38,389 nucleotides of DNA from Syntrophomonadaceae bacterium. Lineage in GTDB: Bacteria; Bacillota; Syntrophomonadia; Syntrophomonadales; DTU052. Every line of letters starts with the position of its first letter. Position 1 is the first letter of the stretch. The notes beneath the pieces were generated by a model. The model saw nothing but the letters and a program-made list of their open reading frames with translations, ran no database searches and was not told where the DNA came from. This document shows positions 34,733 through 38,389 of this stretch, piece after piece. The translations under genes and the position numbers were made by a program. The stretch spans positions 1-38,389 of the forward strand of contig JAAYDA010000020.1 in NCBI GenBank assembly GCA_012729505.1. Direction: 5' to 3'.

Positions 34733-35872
34733 TTATATGGATTGGGCCACCTTGTCAAGCCTCTCGGCAACTTTAGCAATTTCTTGAACAGTAGCAGAAA
34801 TCTCTTGAGTAGCCGCGGCTTGTTCTTCACTGGAACGCATGGTCTTGTCGCTGATTTCACTGGCATTATTCAGCTGGTCCTTAATCTGAACGGTCAAATC
34901 GCGAATGGTTATTACTGTATCCCGGGATTGATCAGAAAGCTTGCGAATTTCTTCAGCCACAACGCCGAAGCCGCGTCCGACTTCACCTGCCCGAGCAGCT
35001 TCAATAGCTGCATTGAGCCCCAGCATCTTTGTCTCGGCGGCAATCTGGTTAACAAAGCCAATTACTTCATTTATATTTTCCGAAACTTCATATACCTGAG
35101 AGATGGTCTGATTGAGTTGACCCTCATTGCCGGCTATGTCGGAAGCTGTAGCGGCCAACTGCTGTACAACGGCAGCAATCTCGGTAATACTCTTTTCCAT
35201 TTTATCAGACATATTGCGCAGACGCGTAGCATTGCGACGGGGGGTTAAGAATCCAAAACTACCCGCTATTTTGTCCGGATCATCAATATCAAAAATTGGG
35301 TAGCCGGTGGATTGAATGGGAATACCATATTCTTTGGCATCCAGTTCAACATTTATAGGTTTTTTTGTGTCCAGTATCTGCTGAGCTAAGGGGGCGGGAG
35401 GATCGCCAATTTTAAAATTCGGCACCTGGAATTGAGGTGAATCCTGGAGGCCGACGTTTTTCTTAGTATCGGTTAGCCACAAAAAAGCACCTTCACCGTA
35501 CATTTCGGCTACGATTGGAGCAAAGGCAGGGAAGGCGGGAAAGAGCGGATGAACTCGGGGTTGAACCACTCGAAAGGTGCCGACAACTTGATTGTCCTCA
35601 AAAATAGGTGCAGTCGTAACCAGTACACGGCCTCCCTCTCCGTCTTCGAGAATAACGGTGATAGTCTTTCCTGTTTTAATCGTTTGATCTGCAGCACCCC
35701 CGGCACTAAATTTGCTTCCCACCTGAAAACGGGCCATATCAAATGATTGTGAAGCTAATTTCCAGGTATATTCTTCAAGATTAGTTGTGCCAAAAATGAC
35801 ACCGCCAGGAACCAAATCGACCAGCATCGGAGCAATTTGTTTAAAGTGTTCTACGGTCTCTTTACTTATCAC
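34733..35872 (-). CDS. Soluble methyl-accepting chemotaxis-type protein
   Basis: A 379-residue receptor with no membrane segment or signal peptide. The first 215 residues form an unidentified sensing region ([39 protein letters not shown], then [16 protein letters not shown]). The C-terminal 160 residues are the MCP signalling coiled coil, with the kinase-binding tip [22 protein letters not shown]. No CheB/CheR tail peptide is seen. It probably signals to CheA from the cytoplasm. Start GTG 35872 with GGGAGGG at 35881-35887. It is divergent from the sigma-54 activator and beside the acyl-CoA genes; I infer it senses a related internal cue. Confidence 0.87.
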   Translation of the reverse strand: MISKETVEHFKQIAPMLVDLVPGGVIFGTTNLEEYTWKLASQSFDMARFQVGSKFSAGGAADQTIKTGKTITVILEDGEGGRVLVTTAPIFEDNQVVGTFRVVQPRVHPLFPAFPAFAPIVAEMYGEGAFLWLTDTKKNVGLQDSPQFQVPNFKIGDPPAPLAQQILDTKKPINVELDAKEYGIPIQSTGYPIFDIDDPDKIAGSFGFLTPRRNATRLRNMSDKMEKSITEIAAVVQQLAATASDIAGNEGQLNQTISQVYEVSENINEVIGFVNQIAAETKMLGLNAAIEAARAGEVGRGFGVVAEEIRKLSDQSRDTVITIRDLTVQIKDQLNNASEISDKTMRSSEEQAAATQEISATVQEIAKVAERLDKVAQSI

Positions 35873-36111
35873 AATAATTTCCCTCCCAGGATGTCACCGT
35901 TTTCAATCCGGCGACAGTATTTTATAATCATTGGAATGCCAACAGACACCGCCAGGCAGTTCGCTATCCAAGCAAACTATTCAACAATGAAATACATTTT
36001 CCTGGCAAAAAGACTAAATTGCTTGCTTGTTTTACATTATAATACATTGGAGAAAAGATTTTAAGTATCAATATAGGATTTTAGGACTAAATTTTTTGAA
36101 AAATTACACCT

Positions 36112-36186
36112 TTGCTAAAACACTAATCGACTGATACAATAAAAACAAAACGATACAATAATGTATCAATACTAATGAGGTGACTT
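36112..36186 (+). promoter_or_regulatory. Activator promoter with its own inverted-repeat site
   Basis: A -35 TTGCTA (36112-36117) and a -10 TACAAT (36135-36140) are 17 bp apart. GATACA-ATAA-TGTATC (36152-36167), a perfect inverted repeat of the activator-site motif, lies just after the predicted start. A half-site GATACA (36133-36138) overlaps the -10. GAGGTGA (36177-36183) is the ribosome site. This layout suggests autorepression. Confidence 0.7.
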
Positions 36187-36187
36187 A

Positions 36188-38344
36188 ATGTCCAAAACCT
36201 TTGAAAAAATCGAGTTGGGTGAATCAATTGCCGGGGAACTAATGGATAGCGGAACTACCATAATCGTAAAAAGCTCTTTAAAAGTCCGGGATTTTATGCG
36301 CCAGCCCTTGACCCTGACAGTCAAAAATACTCTTCAGGACGGCCTGGACATTATTATAGATCATCGCATCGATGGTGTTCCTATTCTTGACGACCGAGGC
36401 GCCTTGGTAGGATTAGTAACCAAGACGCTGGTTTTGCGGGAGTTAGCGAAGGGAACCCCGGTGAACCGACCCGTCGGGGAGATGATGATAACCAATGTAG
36501 CCATCACCGATCCCGATGAGGATGTTTCCACACTTATTGCCATTAGCGTTGCTAATCTGCCCGTGGTTGATAAAGACGGTGCAGTAGTGGGAATCGTAAC
36601 TCTATCGGATACAATCAGAGCCTATTTCAGCTCTGTATTAAAACTTGAACAAGAGTTAAACACCATAATCAACTCAATGCATAACGGGCTCATTTCAGTA
36701 AATGAAGAAGGATTGCTGGTCCTCATCAATTCGGCCGCCGAAAGTATGCTGGGTGTATCCAGTGATCAAGTAAAGGGCAAACCTTTGTCAATATTAAATA
36801 TCGAAACGAAATTGATGGATGTGTTGAATACCGGTGGCCAAACCTCCGGCAAGTTTATCTTAAATGGCAAATCATTTATCTCCAACCGAACTCCAATAAA
36901 ATCTAATGGGAGAATAATTGGAGCAGTAGCTGTATTCCAGGACATATCTGAACTTGAAATGATATCTGAAGAACTGGATTATACAAAAAGAATGAAAGAA
37001 GAACTGGACGCTATCATTGAATCGTCTTTTGACGGGATATTCGTAAGTGACGGAAATGGAAAACCTTTGCGGGTCAACGAAGCCTATAGCAGAATCACTG
37101 GGATTCCTCATGAGATGATAATGGGCCAACCGATAGAAGGATTGATAAATCAGGGCTTTTTCAAAGAATCTGCTACCTTAACCGCCCTGGAGAGGCGGGA
37201 AAGAGTTACTATTTCTCAGGAAATCCAGAATGGCAACACCATTCTTGTCACCAGCAACCCCGTTTTCGATGAATACGGCAACATAGTTCGGGTCGTAAAT
37301 AATGCTCGCGATATCTCAGAATTAGATCGGCTGCGGGACAAACTCGTGCAAGCCCAAACTCTCAGCCAACATTTCCAGGAAGAATTAAACAAATACAAGA
37401 TAAAAGACGATTATGTTATCCATTCTCAAAAAATGAAGGATCTGATGAGCCTGAGCATGAGATTGGGTCAAGTGAATACCACTGTTCTCATTCAGGGGGA
37501 GTCCGGGGTTGGTAAGGAAATTATTGCTCGTACAATTCATGGATACAGCCATCGCAATGATAAGCCGATGATAAGTATTAATTGTGCGGCCATCCCTGAG
37601 AGCCTGCTGGAATCCGAGTTGTTCGGTTATGCTCCGGGGGCATTTACCGGTGCAAAAAAACAGGGAAATGCAGGGATACTTGAAATAGCTCATGAGGGAA
37701 CATTATTTCTGGACGAGGTAGGCGAGCTGCCTCTTAATATGCAAAGCAAATTGCTCCGGGTCCTTCAGCAAAGAGAGATAACCCGGATCGGCAGTACAGA
37801 ACCTATCAAGATTAATGTGCGCCTTATCGCGGCCACCAATCGAGATCTCTGGGAAATGGTATTGCGCAAAGAATTCCGTCGGGATCTTTTTTACCGCTTA
37901 AATGTAGTTCCGATTATGGTTCCGCCGTTAAGGGAGAGAAGGGAAGAGATACCTTTCCTTATTGCTTTCTTTTTAAAACGGTTTAATGAAAAATACGGAT
38001 TCAGTAAAAGGATTGACGATAAAACCATTGGCATCCTTTTAGATTATGATTGGCCCGGTAACGTTCGCGAGCTGGAAAACTTGATTGAAAGACTGGTGGT
38101 TACGTCGGTAGGTAACACTATACGGGAAGCAGGCCTGCCGGGAGCTGAGCATCAAACCAGTATCAGCATCAAGCTGGATAAATCCTTCAACCTTAAAGAT
38201 GCAGTGGCAGAACTTGAAAGAGAGCTGATCCAGGATGCAGTAAACAGGCTGGGAAGCTCTCGCAAAGTTGCAAAGGTCATGGGGGTCAGCCAACCTACAA
38301 TAGTGCGTAAAGCCGCCCGATATGGGATAAATCTGGGAGAATAA
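36188..38344 (+). CDS. Sigma-54-dependent activator, CBS-CBS-PAS-PAS-AAA+-HTH
   Basis: A 718-residue enhancer-binding activator of sigma-54 RNA polymerase. Residues about 30-150 are two CBS domains (VRDFMRQPLTLTV, GVPILDDRGALVGLVT, LPVVDKDGAVVGIVTLSDT), which often bind adenosyl ligands. Two PAS domains follow at about 155-265 and 275-390. The AAA+ domain (about 405-640) has Walker A GESGVGKE, the sigma-54-contacting GAFTGA in APGAFTGAKKQG, and Walker B GTLFLDEVGELPL. The Fis-type HTH is at about 670-718 (SSRKVAKVMGVSQPTIVRKA). No receiver domain is present, so it senses small molecules directly. It is likely to act on the two sigma-54 promoters in this window through the GATNCA-N4-TGNATC sites. 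Confidence 0.93.
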   Translation: MSKTFEKIELGESIAGELMDSGTTIIVKSSLKVRDFMRQPLTLTVKNTLQDGLDIIIDHRIDGVPILDDRGALVGLVTKTLVLRELAKGTPVNRPVGEMMITNVAITDPDEDVSTLIAISVANLPVVDKDGAVVGIVTLSDTIRAYFSSVLKLEQELNTIINSMHNGLISVNEEGLLVLINSAAESMLGVSSDQVKGKPLSILNIETKLMDVLNTGGQTSGKFILNGKSFISNRTPIKSNGRIIGAVAVFQDISELEMISEELDYTKRMKEELDAIIESSFDGIFVSDGNGKPLRVNEAYSRITGIPHEMIMGQPIEGLINQGFFKESATLTALERRERVTISQEIQNGNTILVTSNPVFDEYGNIVRVVNNARDISELDRLRDKLVQAQTLSQHFQEELNKYKIKDDYVIHSQKMKDLMSLSMRLGQVNTTVLIQGESGVGKEIIARTIHGYSHRNDKPMISINCAAIPESLLESELFGYAPGAFTGAKKQGNAGILEIAHEGTLFLDEVGELPLNMQSKLLRVLQQREITRIGSTEPIKINVRLIAATNRDLWEMVLRKEFRRDLFYRLNVVPIMVPPLRERREEIPFLIAFFLKRFNEKYGFSKRIDDKTIGILLDYDWPGNVRELENLIERLVVTSVGNTIREAGLPGAEHQTSISIKLDKSFNLKDAVAELERELIQDAVNRLGSSRKVAKVMGVSQPTIVRKAARYGINLGE

Positions 38345-38389
38345 AATGGAGAGCAGGAGCCGGAATTTGAAACGGTCTCAGGCGGGAGG
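38345..38389. other. Window end
   Basis: Forty-five bases after the activator stop. An ATG at 38346 opens a frame to the window edge, with no clear ribosome site, so a next gene cannot be judged. Confidence 0.3.

Overview
The window looks like a chromosome segment of an anaerobic, endospore-forming Firmicute, most likely a Syntrophomonas-like syntrophic fatty-acid oxidiser. The clues are an alpha/beta-type small acid-soluble spore protein, SpoVK, a Bacillus-like order of miaB-ricA-mutS-mutL-miaA-hfq-spoVK-hflX-ynbB-glnA, several acyl-CoA ligases and an acyl-CoA dehydrogenase, and an oxygen-sensitive 4-hydroxybutyryl-CoA dehydratase-type enzyme. Taxonomy is inferred from gene content only.

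Layout. 1-275: 2.4 copies of a 113-bp hairpin-rich tandem repeat. 336-2313: guaB and an MgtC-like membrane protein. 2325-2929 (minus strand): a 71-residue DUF1858-type redox protein whose second conserved cysteine codon is UGA, followed by a compact SECIS-like hairpin (a probable selenoprotein), and a spore SASP gene. 3102-6479: fur with a perfect Fur box, a radical SAM protein, miaB and a RicA/YlbF-family protein with a cysteine-rich tail. 6609-14824: mutS, an inserted hydantoinase-like/histone-deacetylase-like gene pair, mutL and a methyltransferase, tightly packed or overlapping. 14831-21678: miaA, hfq, spoVK, hflX, ynbB, a DUF456 protein and glnA. 21722-23114 (minus): lexA and a TtcA-like gene. 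23333-24133: a hypothetical gene and a GIY-YIG protein.

24224-38344 is an acyl-CoA catabolism block, mostly on the minus strand: acyl-CoA ligase, acyl-CoA dehydrogenase, a second acyl-CoA ligase, a ligase remnant, thiolase, a small CGGC protein, 4-hydroxybutyryl-CoA dehydratase-type enzyme and a soluble chemoreceptor. At the right edge, on the plus strand, is a sigma-54 activator with CBS-CBS-PAS-PAS-AAA+-HTH architecture.

The most coherent system is regulatory. Two near-consensus sigma-54 promoters (30523-30540 and 34325-34342, both minus) lie upstream of the second ligase and of the dehydratase-CGGC-thiolase operon. Each is preceded, at about 150-165 bp, by a 16-bp inverted repeat GATNCA-N4-TGNATC: three copies at the first promoter and one at the second. 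A fifth, perfect copy sits just after the predicted start of transcription of the sigma-54 activator gene itself. I infer that this activator controls the two promoters through these sites and limits its own expression. The second highlight is the predicted selenoprotein at 2325-2540. No rRNA, tRNA, CRISPR array or transposase gene was seen.
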